A stretch of 64,000 nucleotides of DNA from Lepidurus packardi (lineage: Eukaryota; Arthropoda; Branchiopoda; Notostraca; Triopsidae): positions 1 to 64,000 of the forward strand of contig JAKZAN010000166.1 of NCBI GenBank assembly GCA_023053545.1, written 5' to 3'. The translations under genes and the position numbers were made by a program. How positions within the stretch are numbered: position 1 is the stretch's first letter; each line of letters starts with the position of its first letter. Positions 1 through 11,570 of the stretch are shown here, in pieces. The notes under the pieces are model-generated. The model did not search any database, was not told the DNA's origin, and was given only the letters and a program-made list of their open reading frames with translations.

Positions 1-3000
1 TTGAAATATGCTTGTAATTTTACCTGAAATTTCAATGAAATTTTCTTGAAATTTGCTTGTAATTTTACCTGAAATTTCTTCGAAATCTTATTGAAATTAC
101 ACTGAAATTTCATTGAAATTTCGTTGAAATATGCTTGTAATTTTACCTGAAATTTCAATGAAATTTACTTGAAATTTGCTTGTAATTTTACCTGAAATTT
201 CTCGAAATCTTATTGAAATTACACTGAAATTTCATTGAAATTTCGTTGAAATATGCTTGTAATTTTACCTGAAATTTTCAATGAAATTTTATTGAAATTA
301 CACTGAAATTTCATTGAAATTTCGTTGAAATATGCTTGTAATTTTACCTGAAATTTCAATGAAATTTCCTTGAAATTTGCTTGTAATTTTACCTGAAATT
401 TCCTTGAAATTTCCTTGAAATATGCTTGTAATTTTACCTGAAATTTCAATGAAATTTCCCTGAAATTTGCTTGTATTTTTAAATGAAATTTCCTCGAAAT
501 CTTATTGAAATTACACTGAAATTTCATTGAAATTTCGTTGAAATATGCTAGTAATTTTACCTGAAATTTCAATGAAATTTTCTTGAAATTTGCTTGTAAT
601 TTTACCTGAAATTTCCTCGAAATCTTATTGAAATTACACTGAAATTTCATTGAGATTTCGTTGAAACATGCTTGTGATTTTACCTGAAATTTCAATGAAA
701 TTTCCTTGAAATTTGCTTGTAACTTTACCTGAAATTTCAATGAAATTTCCTTGAAATTTGCTTGTAATTTTACCTGAAACTTTTTCGAAATCTTGTTGAA
801 ATTACACTGAAACTTCAATGAAATTTACTTGAAATTTGCTTGTAATTTTACCTGAAATTTCCTCGAAATCTTATTGAAATTACACTGAAATTTCATCGAA
901 ATTTCGTTGAAATATGCGTGTAATTTAACTGAAATTTCAATGAAATTTCCTTCAAATTTGCCTGTAATTTTACCTGAAATTTCCTCGAAATCTTATTGAA
1001 ATTACACTGAAATTTCATTGAAATTTCGTTGAAGTATACTTGTAATTTAACCTGAAATTTCAATGAAATTTCCTTGAAATTTGTTTGTAATTTTACCTGA
1101 AATTTACTCGAAATCTTATTGAAATTACACTGAAATTTCATTGAAATTTCGTTGAAATGTGCTTGTGATTTTAACCTGAAATTTCAATGAAATTTCCTTG
1201 AAATTTGCTTGTTATTTTACCTGAAATTTCCTCGTAATCTTATTGAAATTACACTGAAATTTCATTGAAATTTCATTGAAATATGCTTGTAATTTTACCT
1301 GAAATTTCCTCAAAATCTTATTGAAATTACACTGAAATTTCATTGAAATTTCGTTGAAATATGCTCGTAATTTTACCTGAATTTCAATGAAATTTACTTG
1401 AAATTTCATTGAAATTTCGTGGAAATATGCTTGTAATTTTACCTGAAATTTCAATGAAATTTCCTTGAAATTTGCTTGTAATTTTACCTGAAATTTCCTT
1501 GAAATTTCCTTGAAATATGCTTGTAATTTTACCTGAAATTTGAATGAAATTTCCTTGAAATTTGCTTGTATTTTTACCTGAAATTCCTCGAAATCTTACT
1601 GAAATTACACGGAAATTTCATTGAAATTTCGTTGAAATATGCTGTAATGTTACCTGAAATTTAGATGAAATTTCCTTGAAATTTGCTTGTATTTTTACCT
1701 GAAATTTCCTCGAAATCTTATTGAAATTACACTGAAATTTCATTGAAATTTCGTTGAAATATGCTAGTAATTTTACCTGAAATTTCACAATGAAATTTTC
1801 TTGAAATTTGCTTGTAATTTTACCTGAAATTTCCCTGAAATTTGCTTGTAATTTTACCTGGAATTTCCTCGAAATCTTATTGAAATTACAGTGAAACTTC
1901 AATGAAATTTCCTTGAAATTTGCTTGTAATTTTACCTGAAAATTTCCTCGAAATCTTATTGCAATTACACTGAAATTTCATTGAAATGTCGTTGAAATAT
2001 GCTTGTAATTTTACCTGAAATTTCAATGAAATTTTCTTGAAATTTGCTTGTAATTTTACCTGAAATTTCTTCGAAATCTTATTGAAATTACACTGAAATT
2101 TCATTGAAATTTCGTTGAAATATGCTTGTAATTTTACCTGAAATTTCAATGAAATTTACTTGAAATTTGCTTGTAATTTTACCTGAAATTTCCTCGAAAT
2201 CTTATTGAAATTACACTGAAATTTCATTGAAATTTCGTTGAAATATGCTTGTAATTTTACCTGAAATTTCAATGAAATTTTATTGAAATTACACTGAAAT
2301 TTCATTGAAATTTCGTTGAAATATGCTTGTAATTTTACCTGAAATTTCAATGAAATTTCCTTGAAATTTGCTTGTAATTTTACCTGAAATTTCCTTGAAA
2401 TTTCCTTGAAATATGCTTGTAATTTTACCTGAAATTTCAATGAAATTTCCCTGAAATTTGCTTGTATTTTTAAATGAAATTTCCTCGAAATCTTATTGAA
2501 ATTACACTGAAATTTCATTGAAATTTCATTGAAATATGCTAGTAATTTTACCTGAAATTTCAATGAAATTTTCTTGAAATTTGCTTGTAATTTTACCTGA
2601 AATTTCCCTGAAATTTGCTTGTAATTTTACCTGAAATTTCCTCGAAATCTTATTGAAATTACACTGAAACTTCAATGAAATTTCCTTGAAATTTGCTTGT
2701 AATTTTACCTGAAATTTCCTCGAAATCTTATTGCAATTACACTGAAATTTCATTGAAATGTCGTTGAAATATGCTTGTAATTTTACCTGAAATTTCAATG
2801 AAATTTTCTTGAAATTTGCTTGTAATTTTACCTGAAATTTCTTCGAAATCTTATTGAAATTACACTGAAATTTCATTGAAATTTCGTTGAAATATGCTTG
2901 TAATTTTACCTGAAATTTCAATGAAATTTACTTGAAATTTGCTTGTAATTTTACCTGAAATTTCCTCGAAATCTTATTGAAATTACACTGAAATTTCATT

Positions 3001-5531
3001 GAAATTTCGCTGAAATATGCTTGTAATTTTACCTGAAATTTCAATGAAATTTTATTGAAATTACACTGAAATTTCATTGAAATTTCGTTGAAATATGCTT
3101 GTAATTTTACCTGAAATTTCAATGAAATTTCCTTGAAATTTGCTTGTAATTTTTACCTGAAATTTCCTTGAAATTTCCTTGAAATATGCTTGTAATTTTA
3201 CCTGAAATTTCAATGAAATTTCCCTGAAATTTGCTTGTATTTTTAAATGAAATTTCCTCGAAATCTTATTGAAATTACACTGAAATTTCATTGAAATTTC
3301 GTTGAAATATGCTAGTAATTTTACCTGAAATTTCAATGAAATTTTCTTGAAATTTGCTTGTAATTTTACCTGAAATTTCCTCGAAATCTTATTGAAATTA
3401 CACTGAAATTTTCATTGAGATTTCGTTGAAACATGCTTGTGATTTTACCTGAAATTTCAATGAAATTTCCTTGAAATTTGCTTGTAACTTTACCTGAAAT
3501 TTTCAATGAAATTTCCTTGAAATTTGCTTGTAATTTTACCTGAAACTTTTTCGAAATCTTGTTGAAATTACACTGAAACTTCAATGAAATTTACTTGAAA
3601 TTTGCTTGTAATTTTACCTGAAATTTCCTCGAAATCTTATTGAAATTACACTGAAATTTCATCGAAATTTCGTTGAAATATGCGTGTAATTTTACCTGAA
3701 ATTTCAATGAAATTTCCTTCAAATTTGCCTGTAATTTTACCTGAAATTTCCTCGAAATCTTATTGAAACTACACTGAAATTTCATTGAAATTTCGTTGAA
3801 GTATACTTGTAATTTAACCTGAAATTTCAATGAAATTTCCTTGAAATTTGCTTGTTATTTTACCTGAAATTTCCTCGTAATCTTATTGAAATTACACTGA
3901 AATTTCATTGAAATTTCATTGAAATATGCTTGTAATTTTACCTGAAATTTCCTCAAAATCTTATTGAAATTACACTGAAATTTCATTGAAATTTCGTTGA
4001 AATATGCTCGTAATTTTACCTGAATTTCAATGAAATTTACTTGAAATTTCATTGAAATTTCGTTGAAATATGCTTGTAATTTTACCTGAAATTTCAATGA
4101 AATTTCCTTGAAATTTGCTTGTAATTTTACCTGAAATTTCCTTGAAATTTCCTTGAAATATGCTTGTAATTTTACCTGAAATTTCAATGAAATTTCCTTG
4201 AAATTTGCTTGTATTTTTACCTGAAATTTTCTCGAAATCTTACTGAAATTACACGGAAATTTCATTGAAATTTCGTTGAAATATGCTAGTAATGTTACCT
4301 GAAATTTAGATGAAAATTTCCTTGAAATTTGCTTGTATTTTTACCTGAAATTTCCTCGAAATCTTATTGAAATTACACTGAAATTTCATTGAAATTTCGT
4401 TGAAATATGCTAGTAATTTTACCTGAAATTTCAATGAAAATTTCTTGAAATTTGCTTGTAATTTTACCTGAAATTTCCCTGAAATTTGCTTGTAATTTTA
4501 CCTGAAATTTCCTCGAAATCTTATTGAAATTACACTGAAACTTCAATGAAATTTCCTTGAAATTTGATTGTAATTTTTACCTGAAATTTCCTCGAAATCT
4601 TATTGAAATTACACTGAAATTTCATCGAAATTTCGTTGAAATATGCGTGTAATTTTACCTGAAATTTCAATGAAATTTCCTTGAAATTTGCCAATAATTT
4701 TACCTGAAATTTCCCTCGAAATCTTATTGAAATTACACTGAAATTTCATTGAAATTTCGTTGAAGTATACTTGTAATTTAACCTGAAATTTCAATGAAAT
4801 TTCCTTGAAATTTGTTTGTAATTTTACCTGAAATTTACTCGAAATCTTATTGAAATTACACTGAAATTTCATTGAAATTTCGTTGATATGCTTGTAATTT
4901 TACCTGAAATTTCAATGAAATTTCCTTGAAATTTGCTTGTAATTATACCTGAAATTTTCTCGAAATCTTATTGAAATTAAACTGAAATTTCATTGAAATT
5001 TCGTTGAAATATGCTAGTAATTTTACCTGAAATTTCAATGAAATTTTCTTGAAATTTGCTTGTAATTTTACCTGAAATTTCCCTGAAATTTGCTTGTAAT
5101 TTACCTGAAATTTCCTCGAAATCTTATTGAACTTACACTGAAACTTCAATGAAATTTCCTTGAAATTTGCTTGTAATTTTACCTGAAATTTCCTCGAAAT
5201 CTTATTGAAATTACACTGAAATTTCATTGAAATTTCGTTGAAATATGCTCGTAATTTTACCTGAATTTCAATGAAATTTACTTGAAATTTTCATTGAAAT
5301 TTCGTTGAAATATGCTTGTAATTTTACCTGAAATTTCAATGAAATTTCCTTGAAATTTGCTTGTAATTTTACCTGAAATTTCCCTGAAATTTACTTGATT
5401 TTACCTGAAATTTCTTCGAAATCTTAATGAAATTACAGTGAAATTTCTTTGAAATTTTGTTGAAATATGCTTGTAATTTTACCTGAAACTTCAATGAAAT
5501 TTCCTTGAAATTTGCTTGTAATTTTACCTGA
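1..5531 (-). repeat. 123-bp GAAATTTC satellite array, block 1
   Basis: Continuous tandem satellite. The monomer is 123 bp and has nine GAAATT-type motifs spaced 11 bp apart except for two 23-bp steps that contain the spacer cttgtaattttacct. It divides into modules of 45, 33 and 45 bp. Orientation is given as minus because the open frame and its KFQVKLQ-type translation lie there. Within this block a stretch near 219-640 recurs near 2210-2640 and again near 2983-3420. The stretch from about 481 to 1750 recurs from about 3245 to 4390 with one monomer missing. These are signs of unequal exchange. No non-satellite sequence is seen. The right end is the 5-bp target site cctga (5527-5531) of the BEL element. 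Confidence 0.95.
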
Positions 5532-5883
5532 TGTCGTGAATTTCTAGAATGTACTTTAAAATTACCCAGGTTCCTATAATCTAATCGTTTGAAATCCCCG
5601 CCCCTTTGCTGTCCCTAGAGTCCCGAACCTCACCAAGGTTTGGAGAGTTGGCAGCCTTACTCCTTTGTTTTCAAGTTCCGTTGTTTTCTATATTACGCTC
5701 GGACTCTGGCCCCTCTCAGCCAGCGTGCCATGATAACGCACGTGTTATTCATCCACCAAGTGGTATCAAATAAATTCGTTCAATCGTCAATGGGTCTTAA
5801 GTATCATTCACATATATCCCACATCAGCACTAATCAAACCACAACGCAGGAATCATTACATTTATCCACCAAGATTAACGACA
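5532..5883 (+). repeat. 5' LTR of BEL/Pao element (352 bp)
   Basis: Starts tgtcgtgaat and ends aacgaca. The same sequence recurs at 11131-11345 plus 16325-16458. It has an AATAAA at 5769-5774 and a weak TATA-like stretch (tctatatta) near 5687-5695. The small open frame starting in this LTR at 5640 is not conserved as a protein and is taken as noise. Confidence 0.92.
5769..5774 (+). promoter_or_regulatory. LTR polyadenylation signal AATAAA
   Basis: Canonical AATAAA hexamer in the second half of the 5' LTR. The counterpart in the 3' LTR is at 16347-16352, where it would direct 3'-end formation of the BEL transcript. Its position before the LTR end fits an R region, but the cleavage site is not visible. 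Confidence 0.5.
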
Positions 5884-5886
5884 ATT

Positions 5887-5904
5887 TGGTAGCCGTGACC
5901 TGGA
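5887..5904 (+). other. Candidate tRNA primer-binding site of the BEL element
   Basis: Starts three bases after the LTR end with TGG, the complement of the CCA tail of a tRNA, and reads tggtagccgtgacctgga. The position is the expected one for minus-strand priming. I cannot assign the tRNA species from memory. Confidence 0.55.
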
Positions 5905-5924
5905 TGGGTCGAACGTCAGGATAA

Positions 5925-7062
5925 CCTCTGGAAAGGTCCAAGACGAAGTCAAGATTGCTGGAAAGAAGAATCGAGACCACACTAGATGACATTGAAAAAC
6001 ATGAAGGAGGAGAGCCAGAAGTCATGGATCAGCTGTACTCGATAGAAGCACACCTCCAGGAACTGAAGCTAATTCATCGAGATATTGAAGAGAAAATACC
6101 GCTGTCCGAGCTAGAAGAAATCACTGAGAAGCAGCTAGATACGTTTAGTTCATTTCAAATCAGGGCTTATACAAGCCAAGCGACGACATTCCACTCAGTC
6201 CTCGAGCCCAACTAGTCAGCCGAGCCCTAATCCCCCCGATCCCAGAAAACATTCCGTATTACCAAAGTTAAGTCTACCAACCTTTGAAGACGATATTTTG
6301 CAATGGGCAGAATTCTGGGACGCATTCACTGAAGTACACGAGAACCCAGAGATACCCGCCGCGCGCAAATTTAATTATTTGGCTGGGCAGCTCAAAGGAG
6401 CCTCTCTGAAAGTCATTGGTGGTCTTTCCCACACCTCGGTGAACTATCCCACGGCTGTGGACCCTTCTCAGAGATCGTTATGCCAAGCCACGTAAGGTGG
6501 TAAAGGCGCACATTCGGTCCCTTCTCTTTCTAAAGCAACCAGATCACTCAACATCCACACTTCGTTCCTTCCTAGAAATCATTTTGACTTCCGTCCGCGC
6601 TCTCGAAACCCTCGGGAAAAACTCTGAAGAATTCGGAGAATTCCTAGTTTGTATTCTGGAAGAGAAGTTGACTTCAATCACCATAAGCAACATGGCAAGA
6701 TCGTTTGGTTCAACAGATTGGAATCTCGAACAATTCTGTACGCAGTTGAAGAACGAAATTGAAGTCCTGGAAACAAGTCCCACCTCGCCGTCCGCGAATT
6801 CAAGCAGAAAACCACCATCGAAGAACCAACCAACACCTCAATCCTCCGCTGCAGCTCTCAGTCTCGGTATCAAAGACAAGAGATGTCCGTTCTGCTCCGG
6901 TTCCCATTCCCCCGTTGCCTGTACGTCATACACCAACATGGAAGATAGGCTCAAAATCGCAAAGGAGAAACGTCTTTGCTTTAATTGTCTAGCACCGAGC
7001 GGACATTCGAAGGTCTCCGACTGTCCATCCAAATTTACGTGTCATCATTGCCACACAAAAAA
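5925..7062 (+). pseudogene. gag: BEL/Pao Gag (broken by frameshifts)
   Basis: Gag region of the BEL polyprotein in three successive frames. The first piece (5925-6215) is charged and helical, includes EEKIPLSELEEITEKQLD, and has no ATG near its start after an in-frame TAA at 5922. The second piece (about 6200-6495) holds the conserved Pao Gag stretch with LPTFEDDILQWAEFWDAF and FNYLAGQLKG. The third (about 6464-7062) continues with VVKAHIRSLLFLKQ and ends in two Cys/His knuckles: CPFCSGSHSPVAC and CFNC..GHSKVSDC followed by CHHC. Frame changes fall near 6200, near 6462 (CCC) and at an A6 run at 7057-7062. BEL elements normally read gag-pol as one long ORF, so these are disabling mutations or consensus errors, not programmed frameshifts. 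Confidence 0.85.
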
Positions 7063-9459
7063 CACCATACCAGTTTACACTCTCAGAAGAAGACACCTAC
7101 GCAGCCCAACGAGTCGACAACAGTGATGGTAACTGGTACAGTAAACTGCACTACCGTACTGTTGAAGACAGCGCAAGCAAACATTCGGCATGAGAAGCGT
7201 TCCACCAAAGTTAGCATCCTTTTTGATGAGGGTTCGCAACGATCTTTCGTCACTACCCGGCTAATCCAAAGCCTCAAGATTCAACCGCATGACTCAGTGA
7301 CGACAGGTATTAGCCCGTTTGGATCCCAGACACCTAGAACCTCAACGTTTCCGGTCGCAACAATCGAGATCCCCACTCTTGAAGGAGATGTGATCCCTAT
7401 CAAGACCCTTATGGTTCCTTCCATATCCACACCCCTTAGATTTGATCTCGATGTCCCACTCAGTACCTTCTCTCACTTGCAAAACTTACCCTTGGCTCAA
7501 CCAAACCTTGCAGAAGCGACACACATCCACATCGATGTCTTGATTGGAGCCGACTATTATTGGTCATTTGTTGGCAACGAAGTCATCCGAGGAGACGGTC
7601 CCACAGCCGTCAACTCAAAACTCGGATACCTCCTCTCTGGTCCCGTTTCCTCATCCATAACCCCTTCTACGAGTTGCGTTTTGAACTTAATTTGCACACC
7701 GTCTGACCCCCTCTTCGAGTTAGAATCATTTTGGAAGATTGATTGGTCTGGGTTGGCTGATATCCCCCCTAGCGCGGAACTTGCCGAATACCAAACCACA
7801 GCCATTACCTTTTCTGAAGGTAGGTACCATGCCAAACTACCCTGGCGTACCACACACCCACCGCTCCCGTCCAACTTTATTGTTTCCAAGGCTCGACTTG
7901 AAAGTTTACTGAAACGCCTCAGACGGACCCCTGCCATTCTCGAACAATACTCAAGAATCCTCGCAGATTACGAGACCCAAGAATTTATAGAGAAAATTCA
8001 TGAAAGTTCCCTAGACAAGGGAAACGTCCATTATATTCATCACCACCCTGTCCTGAAACAATCGTCCACCACACCACTTCGCATCGTATTTGACTGCTCA
8101 TGCAAAGCAAACGAGTCAAGCCCAAGCCTTAATGAGTGCCTTGAGTCCGGTCCTCCCCTTCAAAACGACTTGTTGTCAATTCTCTTGCGTTTTCGCATCC
8201 ACCCCTTTGCCGTCACATCAGATGTTGAAAAGGCCTTTTTGCAAATTGGCATATCCGAAGAAGACCGTGACTACGTCCGCTTTTTATGGCCTGAGAATCC
8301 TAGCGACCCCAATTCACCCTTACAAACATTTCGGTTTAAGGTTGTCTTATTTGGAGCAACGTGTTCTCCATTCATCCTCCTAGCCACTCTAGATCATCAT
8401 TTATCCAAATCGTCAAACCAAATAGCCGAAGATCTTCGCAAGAATATTTACGTCGACAACGTGGTCAGCGGAGCCTTCACTGAAGAAGAACTCCTTGCGT
8501 ATCTCCCCGAAGCTGTACGTATCATGTCGTCAGCCGGCATGAATCTACGTCATTGGTCGTCGAACAGCACATATCTTCGGGAACTCGCTGAACAACTTGG
8601 CGTCTTGAGCCAAGATCACCCTGTCAAGGTTCTTGGTATGTTGTGGAATCCCCAAACAGACACTCTCATTTATCCCTATCCTTCGCGTTTATTTGAATCC
8701 GGTTACCCAACGAAGCGAACAATTCTGAAGGGTATCGCGACGATTTACGATCCCATTGGATACCTGTCGCCCATTACCATCCGTGCTAAGATGTTGATTC
8801 AACAACTATGGAAGTCCGGCCTTGACTGGGACGAGCACGTACCTCATCCGTTAGCAACTGAATGGAAAAATATAGTCAACGACCTCCTAGCCGTTCTGAA
8901 GATTCCCTTCCCGAGGAGATCAATTCCCTCGGACACACCCATTCACGTCTTTGCAGATGCAAGTATGAAGGCTTACGGTGCAGTAGCCTATGCCACCTCA
9001 CAAAGTAACTCAAGTTTCCTAATCAGCAAGACCCGAGTTGCCCCGTCCAAGGGAGAACTCACCCTACCTCAACTCGAGCTGCAAGCCTTAGCTACAGCCG
9101 CAAAGCTTGTTTCCTTTATCCATTCCGCAATCAGCTCTCCAACATTTAAGCCCTCCTTTGTAATTTGGACAGATTCAACAATAGTATTGCATTGGTTCCA
9201 CTCCCCTCCCTCTTCTCGCCGTTTTGTAACTCAACGAGTCAACTCAATCCAACAATGTCTACGAGACATCCAATTCGAGCTACGTCATTGTCCCACTGAG
9301 GACAATCCTGCCGATTTCCCCAGTCGGGGACTCACTGCCAAAAAATTTCTTGGAAACTCCTTGTGGCAAGGTGGACCAGCGTGGATATGCCACCCTGAGG
9401 ATTGGCCTTCTCCTACGATTCACATGAAGTTGTTAAATGCCGTTCTCCCCCCCCCCCCC
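7063..9459 (+). pseudogene. pol: BEL/Pao Pol: protease, reverse transcriptase, RNase H
   Basis: Long open stretch in one frame (the ORF containing it spans 6985-9528). The aspartic protease motif is at 7225: FDEGSQRSF, a BEL-type active site with D-E-G where D-S/T-G is usual. The RT follows: RIVFDCS, the motif A region FAVTSDVEKAFLQI, FKVVLFGATCSPF, and the YVDN active-site box at 8449-8460. RNase H lies at roughly 8935-9330 with HVFADASMKAYG, LPQLELQA, WTDSTIVLHW and the terminal ENPADFPSRG. The frame is lost at a 13-C run (9447-9459). The correct downstream reading continues in another frame as integrase. Length and domain order match BEL/Pao. It is called a pseudogene because it is cut off from gag and integrase. 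Confidence 0.9.
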
Positions 9460-11146
9460 GTCATCGAACCCTCTGTTCCCCTGTTTTCCCGTGTTTCATC
9501 ACACGCTTCGAATCTTTTTCATCCCTAATTCGTTCCATCGCTTGGATTGTTCGGTTTGTTGCGAACTGTCGTGGATCCGGACACTCCGGCCCCTTGTCAA
9601 CTGAAGAACTAACCAATGCCGAGATCGAATTACTGTTCTACGTGCAAGCTCGCCACCTTTCAGCTGAATTGGATTACCTGAATAATCCCATGAAATCGAA
9701 CATTCCTTCGCAAGTAAGAACTTTGGATTTGTTCCTGGATCAAAATGGACTAATTCGAAGTCGTGGACGCCTTTCAAACGCTTCACTTTCTCCAGATGCA
9801 AAGTATCCCATATTGATCCCGAAGACTTCACGTTTCGCCAGCTTGATTGTTCGACATTTTCATGCCGTTTCGTTCCATGCAGGAGTAAATACAACTGTTG
9901 CAAATCTACGAGAGAATTTCTGGATCCCCTCTGCTCTACAGGTTGCCAAGAGAACCTTGCGAAACTGCGTCACTTGTCGTAGACACACCGGTCTACCCTA
10001 TCCTCAACCTGCTACCGCTCCTCTCCCCGAGTTCAGAGTAGCTACCGCACGCCCATTTGAAGTGTCTGGCGTCGACTTCGCCGGCCCTCTTTTCGTCCGG
10101 AACTCCAAATCTAAGTCAACAACGCCAGTGTACCTCTGCCTATTTACGTGTGCCAGCACACGCGCCGTACATCTGGAACTCGTAAGCGATCTGTCCACGA
10201 AGACCTTCCTCCTTGCGTTTCGGCGTTTCGCCAGTTTATACGACTTTCCACGGTTAATGATGTCAGACAACGCCATGACCTTTGTTTCGGCCGCCAGTCA
10301 AGTCAAATTCCTCGCCACGGATTCAAATCTACATGATAATCTAGCCCAGTTTCATACCTCCTGGCAGTTTATCCCTAAACGCGCGCCGTGGTTTGGAGGA
10401 ATATGGGAACGGTTAATTGGCGTCACGAAATCACTCTTGCGAAAGACCTTGGGTCGTTCCCTACTCACCTTTGATGAACTCCATACCGTTATTATGGAGA
10501 TTACCACGATCCTGAACGATCGACCTTTGACATATGTATCGTCAGACATCAGTGACGATAATGCTGTCACCCCTTCCACTCTCATTTTTGGACGTCGCAT
10601 TCGTTCACCCATCTTTGCCAACCTGGAAACCACCACTCTGGACCCTACCTATAATGAATCAGTGCTTCCGAAACGTTTCGTTTTACAAAAACGGTTAATT
10701 TCGAAGTATTGGCAATGCTGGAGCGACGAATATTTAAAGGCATTACGAGAATTTCACATCTGTCGTCCACAATCTGGAAATCGGACCATCCGAGTTGGTG
10801 ATGTCGTCCTTATCCATTCCGAGAAAAAGCAAATATATTGGCCTGTCGCGTACGTTGAAAAACTTCTTCCAGGTCCTGACGGGATTGTTCGTGCCGCAAT
10901 CATTCGCACAGCAAATGGAGTCACCAATCGACCAGTGACTAAGTTGTATCCTTTAGAATCAATCACCCCGTGATCGAAGAATCCGAGTCTATCCCTGCCC
11001 AGTTAACACAAGTTGAAGATCATTCACCTCCCCTACGCCGGAATCGAAGAGATGCCGCTGAACGAGCCCTTGGGAGAATCCGTGAATGGATTAGATATAA
11101 AAGGGCGCCCGAGCAGCCCGGCTGGGAGGATGTCGTGAATTTCTAG
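9460..11146 (+). pseudogene. pol: BEL/Pao integrase and C-terminal Pol domain
   Basis: Continuation of Pol after the poly-C frameshift (the open frame of this piece spans 9402-10973). It starts with the helical linker SLIRSIAWIVRFVANCR. An HHCC zinc-binding region follows at about 9840-9990 (HFHAVSFHAG ... CVTCRR). The DDE core has D in GVDFAGP (10074), D in MSDNAMTF (10266) and E in GGIWERLIG (10407). Then comes the usual C-terminal domain with WQCWSDEYL and VGDVVLIH. A further frameshift near a CCCC at 10966-10969 moves the reading to the frame that carries a proline/arginine-rich tail. That frame stays open through the polypurine tract and stops at TAG 11144-11146, inside the 3' LTR. All catalytic residues are present. 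Confidence 0.88.
11124..11130 (+). other. Polypurine tract of the BEL element
   Basis: GGGAGGA immediately before the TG of the 3' LTR, the expected site for plus-strand DNA priming. It is also read as codons of the terminal Pol frame. Confidence 0.6.
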
Positions 11147-11345
11147 AATGTACTTTAAAATTACCCAGGTTCCTATAATCTAATCGTTTGAAATCCCCGC
11201 CCCTTTGCTGTCCCTAGAGTCCCGAACCTCACCAAGGTTCGGAGAGTTGGCAGCCTTACTCCTTTGTTTTCAAGTTCCGTTGTTTTCTATATAACGCTCG
11301 GACTCTGGCCCCTCTCAGCCAGCGTGGCATGATAACGCACGTGTT
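11131..11345 (+). repeat. 3' LTR of BEL element, first part (interrupted)
   Basis: Matches the 5' LTR up to taacgcacgtgtt, then is broken by the poly-T end of LINE-A. The 13 bases 11333-11345 are the left copy of the LINE target-site duplication. Confidence 0.92.
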
Positions 11346-11570
11346 TTTTTTTTGTTTTGTTTTTTCCTTTTTACCGGCGTAGGCTCGCGCCTATTGCCGT
11401 TCACTATATTTCAAGCATACGATTTTTACATGCATTGTCAATAATCCCAGCACAAGGGTCACATATCGGGTAGTCATCAAGATACTACCCTGTCAGGGGG
11501 GGGGGGTGTACAGGAAAAGGGAACAGGGGGTAAGGAGGGAAGGGAAACAAAACATCGCTCTTTGATTGTG
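11346..11570 (-). other. 3' UTR and A-rich tail of LINE-A
   Basis: Minus-strand 3' end: stop codon at 11571-11573, then a 225-bp untranslated region with a C-run on the minus strand (G-run near 11498-11508 on plus), ending in interrupted A tracts. The same region, with a few differences and a longer G-run, heads the truncated copy at 17659, so it defines the family's 3' end. Confidence 0.8.

Noticed and set aside
1..5531. CRISPR array or bacterial repeat locus
   Set aside because: Repeats are contiguous and degenerate with no unique spacers, no cas genes, and eukaryotic retroelements are embedded.
5640..5924. 94-codon plus-strand frame in the 5' LTR
   Set aside because: Lies in the LTR and primer-site region and is not preserved as a protein in the 3' LTR copy, which differs by frameshifting indels.
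5925..7126. Programmed ribosomal frameshifting between BEL gag and pol
   Set aside because: BEL/Pao elements normally encode one gag-pol frame, several unrelated slips occur along the element, and no conserved slippery heptamer with structure is evident.
9447..9459. Poly-C run as a regulatory G-quadruplex or i-motif
   Set aside because: It is a single homopolymer within the pol coding sequence at a frame break; a length error or slippage is the simpler reading.
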